The notes under the pieces were generated by a model. The model searched no databases. It was not told where the DNA came from and saw nothing but the letters and a program-made list of their open reading frames with translations. Shown here piece after piece: positions 1 through 8,997 of a stretch of 9,813 nt of DNA. Source of the DNA: Lonsdalea quercina subsp. quercina (GTDB lineage Bacteria > Pseudomonadota > Gammaproteobacteria > Enterobacterales > Enterobacteriaceae); the NCBI RefSeq assembly GCF_000688655.1, contig NZ_JIBO01000015.1, positions 146,405-156,217 on the forward strand, given 5' to 3'. Every line of letters starts with the position of its first letter. Position 1 is the stretch's first letter. The translations under genes and the position numbers were made by a program.

Positions 1-600
1 CCCCAGCAGTTTATCCAGCGCGACGTGTCGGCCGACATCTTCACAGCCACCTAACAGCGAGCCTTCCGGCGAAATCCACGCGGCGGCATGGGTACAGCCG
101 GTCCGTTGTCCGACAAGCTGAATATCGGGCAACCGGGCCAGTGCGGACGCCAGCCGCGACAGTGAAAACGTCTGGGTGAAGGGGAGCGGCGCTATCGGCC
201 TGCCGATCTCCTCCAACTGCTCGACGCCGCAGACGCCGCAGCCGGTGCGGCCTTCCATGGCGCGCCGTCTGGCTTTCAGCCCGGCAAAGCGACGGCTGGA
301 AAGCTCAATCTGAACTTCGATGCCGTGACAGGCTGGCACGACGTCGATGCCGTAGATGTCCTTCGGTGACTGAATAATGCCTTCCGACAGGGAAAAACCC
401 AGCGCGAATGCTTCCAGATCTTTGGGCGAGGCCATCATCACCACGTGTGATATGCCGTTGTAGACCAGGGCTACCGGCACCTCTTCCGCCAGCCAGTCGC
501 GACGAGGCTTCGCCAACGCATCCTGATGCCAGATGGTGCGCTGACTGGCCCCGATTAAGGGAGCCTGCGTATCTTCACGCTGAGAATGGTCGTTTTTCAC
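1..600 (-). CDS. fdhD: Formate dehydrogenase accessory sulfurtransferase FdhD (5' part, runs off left edge)
   Basis: FdhD carries sulfur from the cysteine desulfurase IscS to the molybdenum cofactor of formate dehydrogenases, which is needed for their activity; it acts in the cytoplasm. The first 200 codons are present, read leftward, and about 75 C-terminal residues are missing because the window ends (E. coli FdhD has about 277). Visible family motifs are [20 protein letters not shown] near residue 37, [11 protein letters not shown] near 66, the CxxC sulfur-handling pair Cys121/Cys124 in [20 protein letters not shown], and [17 protein letters not shown] at the edge. The start is GTG at 600-598, preceded by CAGGAG six bases upstream. 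With this start the CxxC numbering equals that of E. coli. It is divergent from aldB, with 337 bp between them. Confidence 0.96.
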   Translation of the reverse strand, partial: MKNDHSQREDTQAPLIGASQRTIWHQDALAKPRRDWLAEEVPVALVYNGISHVVMMASPKDLEAFALGFSLSEGIIQSPKDIYGIDVVPACHGIEVQIELSSRRFAGLKARRRAMEGRTGCGVCGVEQLEEIGRPIAPLPFTQTFSLSRLASALARLPDIQLVGQRTGCTHAAAWISPEGSLLGGCEDVGRHVALDKLLG

Positions 601-937
601 CCGTACTCCTGCGGTCCTAGTGTGACGTCATGAATGAGTATTTCACCGCGCGCGGCGAGATGCGACTGTTATCGCCTTTCGCAGGGCGACGAATAGGCGT
701 GGCATCATCGGATGCGTCGTTTCTAATTGGGTTCCGGTCGTTGTCTAAAACTGAGCGCTGAATCGAATCCCAGCGTTTTTCAGACCGGTTGCAGCTATCA
801 CAATTGATTAACATCCTCTAGGATGGGTCCAATAATTTTCTGTTTAGGTAAACCTACCATTCTGTATCGGGTGGCCGGGCGTCGTCACTGCTAATACCGC
901 GCTCAGTCCGCAGCATCAGCATACAAAGGAGACAGAA
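601..937. promoter_or_regulatory. Divergent fdhD-aldB control region
   Basis: This 337 bp gap must hold the promoters of both flanking genes. I see no convincing gene. Seen directly: a small hairpin GCATC-ATCG-GATGC (702-715); an FNR-like site TTGAT-N4-ATCCT at 804-817 (8 of 10 consensus bases); and a short inverted repeat TAGGT-AA-ACCTA at 845-856. The FNR-like site would suit anaerobic formate metabolism, but it lies about 200 bp from the fdhD start, so the link is only suggestive. E. coli aldB is known to depend on RpoS and to respond to Crp and Fis; I cannot place those sites here. The aldB ribosome binding site AAAGGAG is at 925-931. Confidence 0.35.
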
Positions 938-2488
938 ATGACCTATGACACTTCTTCCAACTCTAGCTCAAGCCGTGTTTCGCCTGGAGCCTACGGCTTC
1001 GATGTCAGCCTGAAAAAACGTTACGAAAACTTTATCGGCGGCACCTGGGTTCCTCCTTCCAGCGGCGAATATTATGTCAACCTGACGCCCGTTACGGGGA
1101 AACCGCTATGCGAAGTGGCCAGCTCAAATACCCGCGACGTGGATTTGGCGCTGGATGCTGCGCATAAAGCCAAAGCCGGCTGGGCCGCGCTGTCGGCTGC
1201 CGAACGCGCGCAGATCCTGAACCGTATTGCCGATCGCATGGAAGAAAATATCGATCTGCTGGCGAACGCCGAAACCTGGGATAACGGCAAACCGATCCGC
1301 GAAACCCGCAATGCCGACGTCCCTCTCGGCATCGATCACTTCCGCTACTTCGCCGCCTGTATCCGGGCGCAGGAAGGCGCGATCAGCGAAATCGATCACG
1401 ACACCGTGGCCTACCATTTTCACGAGCCGCTCGGCGTGGTCGGGCAGATCATTCCATGGAACTTTCCGCTGCTGATGGCGTGCTGGAAAATGGCGCCGGC
1501 GCTGGCGGCGGGCAACTGCATCGTACTGAAGCCTGCAAAGCTGACTCCGCTATCCGTCCTGTTGATGATGGAGATGATTCAGGATCTGCTGCCGCCGGGC
1601 GTGATCAACGTGGTTAACGGCGCGGGCGGACAGATCGGCGAGTATCTGGCGACGTCGCCGCGGATCGCCAAGGTCGCCTTTACCGGCTCGACTGAAGTCG
1701 GCCAGCAGATCATGGGCTATGCGGCGAAGAACGTCATTCCGGTGACGCTGGAGCTGGGCGGAAAATCCCCCAATATCTTCTTTGCCGACGTCATGGACAA
1801 AGAAGACAGCTTCTTCGACAAAGTGCTGGAAGGGTTCTCTCTGTTCGCCTTTAATCAGGGCGAAGTCTGTACCTGTCCGAGTCGGGCGCTGGTACAGGAG
1901 TCTATCTACGAGCGCTTTATGGAGCGCGCCATCAAACGGGTGGAATCCATCCGCGTCGGCAACCCGCTGGACGCCAATACCATGATGGGCGCGCAGGTGT
2001 CTTCCGGACAGCTGGATACCATCCTCAACTACATCGACATTGGCAAGCAAGAGGGCGCACAGGTGCTGACCGGCGGACGTCGCAAGTCGCTGAACGGCGA
2101 TCTGACCGAGGGCTACTATCTGGAGCCGACGGTGTTGCAGGGCAAAAACAATATGCGGGTCTTCCAGGAAGAGATCTTCGGGCCCGTGCTGGCGGTGACG
2201 ACGTTCAAAACGCTGGATGACGCATTGGAAATCGCCAACGACTCCCCCTATGGTCTGGGCGCGGGCGTATGGAGCCGTAATGCGAACATCACTTACCGCA
2301 TGGGACGCGGCATTCAGGCCGGACGAGTCTGGACCAACTGCTACCATGCCTATCCGGCGCATGCCGCGTTCGGCGGTTACAAACAGTCCGGCATTGGGCG
2401 GGAAAACCACAAAATGATGCTGGAACATTATCAGCAGACCAAATGCCTGTTGGTCAGCTACTCCGACAAACCCATGGGGCTGTTCTAG
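938..2488 (+). CDS. aldB: NAD(P)-dependent aldehyde dehydrogenase AldB
   Basis: Cytoplasmic enzyme oxidising acetaldehyde and other small aldehydes to acids. The 516-residue length is normal for AldB/ExaC (E. coli AldB is about 512), and the sequence matches E. coli AldB nearly end to end from memory: [11 protein letters not shown] near the N-terminus, [32 protein letters not shown], and the C-terminal [17 protein letters not shown]. Active-site residues are all present: Asn175 in IIPWNF, Glu272 in LELGGKSPN and the nucleophile Cys311 in [11 protein letters not shown] (a second Cys is at 313). The nucleotide-binding GSTEVGQQI and the EEIFGPV motif are intact. The ATG has an ideal AAAGGAG six bases upstream. 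It appears monocistronic, with a hairpin terminator 27 bp after the stop. In E. coli the gene is induced in stationary phase; whether that holds here is not shown. Confidence 0.95.
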   Translation: MTYDTSSNSSSSRVSPGAYGFDVSLKKRYENFIGGTWVPPSSGEYYVNLTPVTGKPLCEVASSNTRDVDLALDAAHKAKAGWAALSAAERAQILNRIADRMEENIDLLANAETWDNGKPIRETRNADVPLGIDHFRYFAACIRAQEGAISEIDHDTVAYHFHEPLGVVGQIIPWNFPLLMACWKMAPALAAGNCIVLKPAKLTPLSVLLMMEMIQDLLPPGVINVVNGAGGQIGEYLATSPRIAKVAFTGSTEVGQQIMGYAAKNVIPVTLELGGKSPNIFFADVMDKEDSFFDKVLEGFSLFAFNQGEVCTCPSRALVQESIYERFMERAIKRVESIRVGNPLDANTMMGAQVSSGQLDTILNYIDIGKQEGAQVLTGGRRKSLNGDLTEGYYLEPTVLQGKNNMRVFQEEIFGPVLAVTTFKTLDDALEIANDSPYGLGAGVWSRNANITYRMGRGIQAGRVWTNCYHAYPAHAAFGGYKQSGIGRENHKMMLEHYQQTKCLLVSYSDKPMGLF

Positions 2489-2514
2489 GCAACAAAGGGT
2501 GCGACGTTAAGTGC

Positions 2515-2545
2515 ACAGGGCTGCCTCGGCGGCCCTGTTGTTTAT
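2515..2545 (+). terminator. Rho-independent terminator of aldB
   Basis: Stem ACAGGGC (2515-2521) pairs with GCCCTGT (2532-2538), and the bases between extend the stem through a wobble pair to a tight CTCG loop. A T-rich tail, TGTTTATC, follows. It lies 27 bp after the aldB stop and before wecH, so wecH probably needs its own promoter. Confidence 0.75.
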
Positions 2546-2577
2546 CTGCCCACATTTCCCCGTAATCACATTGAGTT

Positions 2578-2590
2578 GCTGCGGGGCAGC
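2578..2590 (+). other. Small hairpin in front of wecH
   Basis: GCTGC-GGG-GCAGC is a perfect five-base-pair hairpin 45 bp ahead of the wecH start. The surrounding stretch is AT-rich further right (TATTATTGTATAAAAATA at 2603-2620), where a promoter is likely, but no well-spaced -35/-10 pair stands out. Its role is unknown. Confidence 0.3.
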
Positions 2591-2634
2591 CTATAAGCTG
2601 TTTATTATTGTATAAAAATAGGGCGAGGGCGTGG

Positions 2635-3627
2635 ATGACCGACAGGATCGGCTGGGTGGATAACCTGCGGGCGATAGCGTGCTTGATGGTGGTGATGGTC
2701 CACAGCGCCGCAGGGTATGTCACCGATGGCAGTGCGGTGGGGAAGGTCTATTGGGACGTCGCCAATCTGCTGGATTCCGCTTCTCGCGTCTGCGTGCCGT
2801 TATTTTTCATGATTTCAGGCTACCTCTTTTTTGGAGAGCGACAAGCTCAGCGTAAACACTATCTGCGCATCGGCTGCTGTCTCCTGTTCTACAGCCTGTT
2901 GGCGCTGTGTTATATGGCGTGGCTCACTCCCATCAATCCGTGGCTGGCGCTCCGAGACAGCCTGCAAAAACCCGTGTTTTATCACCTGTGGTTCTTCTAT
3001 GCCATCACCATCATTTACCTGTTTTCTCCGCTGATTAAAGTGCGTCAGGCGTCGGGTTATGCGCTGACGGCGGCGATCGTACTGCTGGCGGTGGTCGCCA
3101 ATCCCAATATGCCCGCGCTGATGAACGGTCAGCATCTGATGCTGCCGGTGAACCTGTATATGTTCGGCGATACTATCTATTACCTGCTGTACGCCATTAC
3201 CGGCAGGATCGTCGGGATGATGACGATCCCTCGCTGGGCGGCGCGCGCGGCGTTCGGCGTCTTTGTGTTAGGAACAGCGCTGGTGACGCTCGGGACACGC
3301 CATCTGACGCTCATCAACGGCGACTTCGATCAGACCTATTATCTCTACTGCGGACCGCTGGTGTTCGTGGCTGCCTCCGGTTTATTGGTCAGTGGAAAAT
3401 ACTACCTCAACGCGGCGCCTTTGCCGGTATTGACGCTGATAGCACGCCATTCGCTGGCGATTTACGGCGTTCACGCACTGGTAATCCACTATTTGCGCAC
3501 GCATCAACTGGCGCTCGAAAGCGCCCCGGTGGCGGATATTTTTTACGTCTTTACGATGGCGCTGGGGATAGGCCTGCTGTTTTCGTTGGGGCTACAGCGC
3601 ATCGACCGTCGCCGACTGGTGAGCTAG
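2635..3627 (+). CDS. wecH: O-acetyltransferase WecH for enterobacterial common antigen
   Basis: Inner-membrane acyltransferase-3 family protein. In E. coli WecH (YiaH) adds O-acetyl groups to the N-acetylglucosamine of enterobacterial common antigen. The 330 residues compare with 331 in E. coli. Matching blocks recalled from E. coli are WVDNLRAIACLMVVMVH at the N-terminus (with the family's conserved His), SASRVCVPLFFMISGYLFFG, LQKPVFYHLWFF and the C-terminal end QRIDRRRLVS. About ten hydrophobic segments are spread along the protein, as expected for this family. I chose the ATG at 2635, with GAGGG five bases upstream, because it gives the E. coli-like N-terminus; a TTG at 2608 would add nine residues that look non-native. 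It stands alone downstream of the aldB terminator. No other common-antigen genes are in the window. Confidence 0.93.
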   Translation: MTDRIGWVDNLRAIACLMVVMVHSAAGYVTDGSAVGKVYWDVANLLDSASRVCVPLFFMISGYLFFGERQAQRKHYLRIGCCLLFYSLLALCYMAWLTPINPWLALRDSLQKPVFYHLWFFYAITIIYLFSPLIKVRQASGYALTAAIVLLAVVANPNMPALMNGQHLMLPVNLYMFGDTIYYLLYAITGRIVGMMTIPRWAARAAFGVFVLGTALVTLGTRHLTLINGDFDQTYYLYCGPLVFVAASGLLVSGKYYLNAAPLPVLTLIARHSLAIYGVHALVIHYLRTHQLALESAPVADIFYVFTMALGIGLLFSLGLQRIDRRRLVS

Positions 3628-5329
<1,702 letters not shown>

Positions 5330-5354
5330 TCGGCGGACCGCCGCCCGATGTAAT

Positions 5355-5383
5355 AAAAAGGCATACCGAGGTATGCCTTTTTT
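5355..5383 (+). terminator. Strong terminator of argG
   Basis: AAAAAGGCATAC-CGAG-GTATGCCTTTTTT is a perfect hairpin with a six-T tail, 26 bp after the argG stop. The matching A-tract on the left side makes it potentially bidirectional. A GC-rich hairpin (GGCGG-A-CCGCC) precedes it directly after the stop codon. Confidence 0.92.
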
Positions 5384-5518
5384 GTCGCTGTCGTCTTCTG
5401 GCGCCTCCGCCCCTCTGATTTTCGAGATGAATCGCGATGAGCGGCGGCGGAGCGGCAATCAGGGATAAAAACGACCTCTGTTTCTTGGCAAATGACGTAT
5501 CAACGTGAAGGATTGTGT

Positions 5519-5622
5519 CAAAGGCAGGGTACCTTCGTCGAATGGGACGGCGCCTCCGATTCCGAACCTGACTCACCGTCGTGCCTGCCTTTATCAATAA
5601 AAGTTCCGTGAAGGACTTTTTT
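5519..5622 (+). ncRNA. Candidate small RNA with its own terminator
   Basis: A roughly 104 nt unit looks like an independent transcript. A possible promoter, TTGGCA (5485-5490), 17 bp spacer, AAGGAT (5508-5513), would start transcription about where the structure begins. The proposed RNA has an outer nine-base-pair stem AAAGGCAGG/CCTGCCTTT (5520-5528 with 5584-5592), a nested GACGG/CCGTC stem (5546-5550 with 5576-5580), and then a terminator hairpin ending in six Ts. The -10 is poor (3 of 6) and I recognise no known RNA family. It could instead be only structured 3' sequence. Confidence 0.3.
5599..5622. terminator. Bidirectional terminator 3' of the AraC-family gene
   Basis: AAAAGTTCC (one bulged T), loop GTGAA, GGACTTTTTT. 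On the plus strand it ends in six Ts. On the minus strand the stem is followed by CTTTTATTG and lies 20 bp after the AraC-family stop codon, so it probably terminates that gene as well. Confidence 0.6.
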
Positions 5623-5642
5623 CGTATACTCGAATAAGATTG

Positions 5643-6200
5643 TTAATTAGACAAATTGTGGATGTTATCCAGCAATACATGGCGAGAAAACAGATGACGT
5701 TGTTTTCCGAAAATAATATCGAAGCTCATATTGCTAATAAAACGGGGCGGCTCGCGGTCTGACGAGACGGTTTTCCGGTATTTCAGCGGCGGAATATTAT
5801 ACGTTTTCGTAAAGCAGCGGGAAAAATGAGGCAACGAGGAGAAACCACACGCATAGCAAATATCGGTCAGAGACCAGTTAGGCGAAATATGAATAATCTC
5901 TCTCGCCAGCGTGACGCGTACGCGCCAGATCCATCGCATGGGCGTAATATTATAGACCTGATTAAATAATCGGCAGATATCGAACTTCGATTTGCCACTC
6001 ACGGTTTCGAGTTGTTCCAGCGTGATGTTATCGCCGATATTCTCAATGATATAGTCGATGATTCCTACCAGCCTGGTTGCTTTATTATTGTTTTCCAAGG
6101 TCTTTTTTAGGTTAGGGTGACGACGATACATATCTTGAATAAGATTATGGTTGAAGCTTTCATTATCCAAGGTGTGGGGGTAGGCATTATGTAGATTCAT
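5643..6200 (-). CDS. AraC-family transcriptional regulator
   Basis: A DNA-binding regulator of 185 residues. The AraC/XylS domain spans roughly residues 45-145: first helix-turn-helix around ITLEQLETVSGKSKFDICRL, connector YNITPMRWIWRVRVTLAREI, second helix-turn-helix SLTDICYACGFSSLPHFSRC, and then the usual TYNIPPLKYRKT end. The N-terminus before the domain is short (about 45 residues), too small for the cupin sensor domain of AraC itself, and a polar tail of about 40 residues follows the domain. I prefer the ATG at 6200 because a start at 6299 would add 33 residues, has no ribosome binding site, and would run through a palindrome that looks regulatory. The site ahead of 6200 is also weak (GGAT). 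The gene is visibly AT-richer than its neighbours, which suggests transfer. It is divergent from the phosphopantetheinyl transferase gene, the likely but unproven target. Confidence 0.85.
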   Translation of the reverse strand: MNLHNAYPHTLDNESFNHNLIQDMYRRHPNLKKTLENNNKATRLVGIIDYIIENIGDNITLEQLETVSGKSKFDICRLFNQVYNITPMRWIWRVRVTLAREIIHISPNWSLTDICYACGFSSLPHFSRCFTKTYNIPPLKYRKTVSSDREPPRFISNMSFDIIFGKQRHLFSRHVLLDNIHNLSN

Positions 6201-6643
6201 GGTGTCATCCAAAAATGTATTTACCGTGCCTGGAGCGGTTAATAAAAATGCTAAAAACGGCGTTGGTATTGGGTTGTTAATTATTGTCATTGCTGTCATT
6301 GACAGGATGACTCACGCAAATTGTGTGCCATATTTGGAATGCCCTTTTTCAGAGGGATATGTAACGGTTTTTCCACTCAGCATTCCATTTTTGGGATGGC
6401 GACATTTCGTTATTGGGATTATTCGTCTCGAAAATGGTCAGCGTTCTAAGCGTGATCGGGATTTAAATAACAAGACTTCGTTAAGACTTGTTTCTAAAGG
6501 TCATGCCGTAAAATCCACGCATCGATCTGTGATCAAAAAGAGAGAAATGCTCGCGGTGAAGCGTTGCCATGTATGCGCTTCCATCAGGCGTGCGTGATCT
6601 CGACCTGATGACTGTCAGCCGATGTGACCCGCAAGGATGGAAA
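6201..6643. promoter_or_regulatory. Divergent region between the AraC-family and PPTase genes
   Basis: This is an AT-rich 443 bp gap. It contains the direct repeat TGTCATTG at 6285-6292 and 6294-6301, whose second copy forms the palindrome CTGTCA-T-TGACAG (6293-6305), and an eight-base inverted repeat TGGAATGC (6335-6342) / GCATTCCA (6380-6387). These are reasonable operator candidates for the adjacent AraC protein. A plus-strand reading frame across 6199-6597 has no ribosome binding site or recognisable content, so I do not call it. The PPTase ribosome binding site AAGGA is just before 6644. Confidence 0.4.
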
Positions 6644-7450
6644 ATGGACAAGATGGATAAGGAAAGCGCGATAAATTGGGCGCAGAGAGTGAAAATGAGC
6701 CAGGAAAATTCGTTGGATTTTTGTGGTAGCGCTGAGCATAGCGTGAAACAACTTTCTGGCCCGCAGTGTATTTTGGTCTACCGGAAGACGTTGGATCGAC
6801 CGGAAATATCTGCCAAGGCGCGATTGGCCTGTGGGCTGGCGCCGCACGATACGCTCACCGCCAGCAAACTGGCCGAGGGCATTCTACGCGGCCTGCTGGC
6901 GCCGCTGTGTCGCGTGTTGCCGCATAAGCTGACGTTTGCTCGTACCCCATTAGGTAAACCGTTCCTGCCTCGACATCCCCAGCTTCATTTTAACCTCTCC
7001 CACACCGAGGCTGCTTTTGCGTTCGCCATCGCACAGGATGGCGCGGTGGGGGTCGATGTCGAGGGAAATCGCGGGCGTGTCGAGCATAAACGCGGCGTGG
7101 CGAAGCGCTTTTTCCATCCCGATGAAGCCTGCTGGCTGGATCAGTATTGCGATGAAGAGGCGTATATACAGGCATTTATTCGGCTATGGACTCGCAAAGA
7201 GGCCTATTTGAAGGCGCTGGGACTTGGTCTGAGCAAGCCGTTGGACTCGTTCAGCTGTCTGGCGCGAGAAAACGGGCGGATTCAGGTAGTGGATGACTCG
7301 CGCCCCGCGAACGCGCAGATGAAGGAAGTTTGGTTTGACGAAGCGGACATGGCGCTCAACTGCTGCATTTTGTCGTCCAAGGAGACCACACTGAGCTGGC
7401 GGTTTACCACCCTGACGGAGTGGGACGCGTTAACGGACTGGCTGGGGTAA
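6644..7450 (+). CDS. 4'-phosphopantetheinyl transferase, Sfp type
   Basis: This enzyme transfers the 4'-phosphopantetheine arm from coenzyme A to a conserved Ser of a carrier protein and so activates it. The 268 residues have the Sfp-class signature: PLGKPFLP then HFNLSHTEAAFAFAI (about residues 104-130), the Mg-binding GVDVEGNR at 136-143, FFHPDE at 156-161 and the catalytic WTRKEAYLKALGLGL at 182-196. The conserved Asp, Glu and Lys are all present. The ATG at 6644 has AAGGA six bases upstream; starts at 6569 and 6608 lack such a site, and 6653 and 6695 are possible shorter starts. Sfp-type enzymes usually serve secondary-metabolite carriers rather than fatty-acid AcpP, so the small acyl carrier protein at 8998-9300 is the obvious nearby substrate (inference). 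It is divergent from the AraC regulator and convergent with the ketosynthase. Confidence 0.9.
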   Translation: MDKMDKESAINWAQRVKMSQENSLDFCGSAEHSVKQLSGPQCILVYRKTLDRPEISAKARLACGLAPHDTLTASKLAEGILRGLLAPLCRVLPHKLTFARTPLGKPFLPRHPQLHFNLSHTEAAFAFAIAQDGAVGVDVEGNRGRVEHKRGVAKRFFHPDEACWLDQYCDEEAYIQAFIRLWTRKEAYLKALGLGLSKPLDSFSCLARENGRIQVVDDSRPANAQMKEVWFDEADMALNCCILSSKETTLSWRFTTLTEWDALTDWLG

Positions 7451-7469
7451 TGCAGGCAGCAGTATTCAG

Positions 7470-7723
7470 TCAGGGGAGGAGTTCGTCCGCGATCAGCCGG
7501 GTTGCGGGCCAGTTCAAAGGTTTTTAGCAGAGAGAATAGGGCAATGTTTGCGTCTTTTTCCCGTCACTGACGAGAAAGAGAAGAAGGCGCCCTTTGCCGA
7601 TATCCTGATCCTTAAAGGGCGTAGCATCCGTGGTTTTCTCCGGTATCGACGCACAGACCACCATAAGAGGTATGCACGCAGAGTATCAGCAGAGAAAGAA
7701 AGCGTTTCCATCCCGATTTTCAT
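7470..7723 (-). pseudogene. Possible remnant of a small exported protein gene
   Basis: In one minus-strand frame the codons give KSGWKRFLSLLILCVHTSYG, a typical basic-then-hydrophobic signal peptide. In the next frame they continue as PEKTTDATPFKDQDIGKGR, VSDGKKTQTLPYSLC, a TAA (7526-7524), and then KPLNWPATRLIADELLP and a stop. One base fewer in the AAAA run at 7718-7721 would put an ATG in frame with the signal segment. The pieces would make about 85 residues with two frameshifts and one internal stop. I recognise no family, and the ribosome binding site position is poor. It could be chance. Confidence 0.18.
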
Positions 7724-7780
7724 CTCCCGTCATCCCGCTGGAGCATGAGAATAACTGGTACGGGCAGACAAATAACATCC

Positions 7781-7942
7781 ATGCTGATAACGCGACGTTC
7801 CGTCTTCATCCCTGTTCGAATAGCGCAATCCTGCGCTGTGACCGTGACGTTATTACATCCTTGTATATTTTCGCCTGCTTACGCCAGCGAAAACGCTTCC
7901 TTAAAAGAATTATGCCCGGTGCCCGCGGGCATTGTTGTCTGA
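7781..7942 (+). pseudogene. Signal-peptide-like short reading frame
   Basis: These 53 codons begin with LITRRSVFIPVR, followed by a hydrophobic run (CAVTVTLLHPCIF) and a plausible signal-peptidase site SPAYA before SENASLKELCPVP. The frame then stops at 7940-7942. It looks like the N-terminus of a secreted protein whose body is missing, but there is no ribosome binding site ahead of the ATG. Low confidence. Confidence 0.15.
7912..7932 (-). terminator. Possible terminator of the ACP-ketosynthase operon
   Basis: ATGCCCG (7912-7918), a seven-base loop, CGGGCAT (7926-7932). On the minus strand the stem is followed by AATTCTTTTAA, a moderate T-rich tail, 83 bp past the ketosynthase stop. It is a weak rho-independent terminator at best. 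Confidence 0.4.
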
Positions 7943-8014
7943 AATTGTGGGATAGAAGAATAATTCCAATGTGCCTGAGCAACGCCGTGCAAGGGGGTAA
8001 GAAGTTCCGACCGT

Positions 8015-8950
8015 TTATTGTGCGCGGAAGTAAACGGAGCAGCTGCCATAAGCGGCTCCCAGCCCGATAGACAGCATCACGTGCGGTTGCCCATTGCGGA
8101 TGGCGGGCATCGCGGCAGGCAGCAGCAGGAGCGGGTCCACGGCGCAGCAGTGGCCGATATCCGGCAACAGGCCGAGAGAGACGGCCTCACGCGGCAGCGG
8201 GTAGCGGCGCACAAAGCGGCGCCAACTGAGACGGTTGATGTTGTGGGGCAGCAGCGACAGGCTGTCGGGATCGCCCGCCTGTGCGCCTGCCAGAGCCTCC
8301 CTGACCATGTCGTCGTGGGCCTGATAAAAGGCCGTTTTCGCTTCCCGCCCGCTATTTAGTCCATCATCAAAGCTCAATCGCTGGCCCAGAAAGGGTTTTC
8401 CCAACCGTAAACCAGCGCCTTCGCGCTCCAGCAGCAACGCGGCGAATGCATCTCCCATCAGCGTGTATCCCGGCACGTATCGCCGTGATGTCCCTAAGGG
8501 CGACAACGTGTCACCGGCGATGATGGCGACGCGTTTTGCCTGCTTGTCTTCCAATAGACGATGGGCGCGCGCCAGCGCCCAGAACAAAGTTGCACAGTGC
8601 TGCTGGTCCAGTTCATAGCAGCGCGCCGTGTCGCTGACGAACGGATGACTCTGTTTTAGTCGCGCAAGCCACGCCGGCTGTTCGCCATGTGGCTTTGGCA
8701 TGCCGTGCACATAAATGAGTGCGTCGATGGGGACGTCAGGCCCGGAGGATTGCTGCATCAATTGGCTAATGAGTTGATAGAAGACGCCATAAAGAGAGAC
8801 AGAGGCTTCCAGCGCGGCAATGCGGCGAAAGCCGTACAGCTGGCAGAACGTGTGGGCTTCGCGGGGGCTATAGCCCGTTTGAATAATGATGTCCTCGGCG
8901 CTGAGGCGAGCCGATGGAACCCAGGTGGCTAAGGTATTGATGTGTAACAT
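8015..8950 (-). CDS. FabH-like 3-oxoacyl-ACP synthase III family protein with altered active site
   Basis: A thiolase-fold enzyme of 311 residues (E. coli FabH has 317). FabH condenses an acyl-CoA with malonyl-ACP. Family landmarks: Cys119 in ELDQQHCATLFWALARAH (the acyl-binding Cys), VAIIAGDTLSP, the TLMGDAFAALLLE strand, His236 in LLPHNINRLSW (equivalent to FabH HQAN), and the C-terminal MLSIGLGAAYGSCSVYF glycine loop. The third residue differs: DIGHCCAVDPLLLL puts His267 where FabH has Asn274 (HGNTSAAS), with Asp272 five residues on. This suggests an acyltransferase or an unusual condensing enzyme rather than a housekeeping FabH (inference). The start ATG at 8950 has GGAGG four bases upstream; the longer version from 8989/8986 has no such site. 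It lies 47 bp after the acyl carrier protein gene in the same operon. Confidence 0.85.
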   Translation of the reverse strand: MLHINTLATWVPSARLSAEDIIIQTGYSPREAHTFCQLYGFRRIAALEASVSLYGVFYQLISQLMQQSSGPDVPIDALIYVHGMPKPHGEQPAWLARLKQSHPFVSDTARCYELDQQHCATLFWALARAHRLLEDKQAKRVAIIAGDTLSPLGTSRRYVPGYTLMGDAFAALLLEREGAGLRLGKPFLGQRLSFDDGLNSGREAKTAFYQAHDDMVREALAGAQAGDPDSLSLLPHNINRLSWRRFVRRYPLPREAVSLGLLPDIGHCCAVDPLLLLPAAMPAIRNGQPHVMLSIGLGAAYGSCSVYFRAQ

Positions 8951-8997
8951 GCATCCTCCGTCCTGATCGCTGCGGGAGTCGGTCATCAATTAACATG

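Larger units (their letters stand above)
5384..5642. other. Structured intergenic region between argG and the AraC-family gene
   Basis: This 259 bp stretch has no credible protein gene but is unusually rich in inverted repeats. CTCCGCC (5405-5411) pairs with GGCGGAG (5446-5452), and AAAGGCAGG (5520-5528) pairs with CCTGCCTTT (5584-5592). A terminator-like hairpin follows at 5599-5622. The second repeat and the terminator are listed separately as a possible small RNA. Confidence 0.5.
7451..8014. other. Gap between convergent PPTase and ketosynthase genes, with decayed coding traces
   Basis: No intact gene is supported in these 564 bp. A perfect inverted repeat, CGCCCTTT (7588-7595) / AAAGGGCG (7614-7621), lies here. 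Minus-strand codons from about 7723 to 7470 read like a short protein broken by a shift and a stop. Plus-strand codons from 7781 to 7942 resemble a secretion signal. A GC-rich hairpin at 7912-7932 may end the ketosynthase transcript. Each of these is listed or discussed separately; the stretch looks like an eroded region. Confidence 0.4.

Noticed and set aside
617..814. Minus-strand frame of 65 codons between fdhD and aldB
   Set aside because: It overlaps the divergent promoter region, lacks a ribosome binding site, and has no recognisable content.
1550..2428. Long open frame on the minus strand (292 codons)
   Set aside because: It is antisense to aldB, whose protein is clearly identified. 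The translation is His/Arg-rich and matches nothing known to me.
6199..6597. Plus-strand frame of 132 codons with a hydrophobic stretch
   Set aside because: It has no ribosome binding site, crosses the divergent promoter region and its operator-like repeats, and its tail overlaps sequence upstream of the PPTase. It resembles no family.
7630..8070. Plus-strand frame of 146 codons
   Set aside because: It begins at a GTG without a ribosome binding site, overlaps the 3' end of the ketosynthase gene, and contains no recognisable motif.
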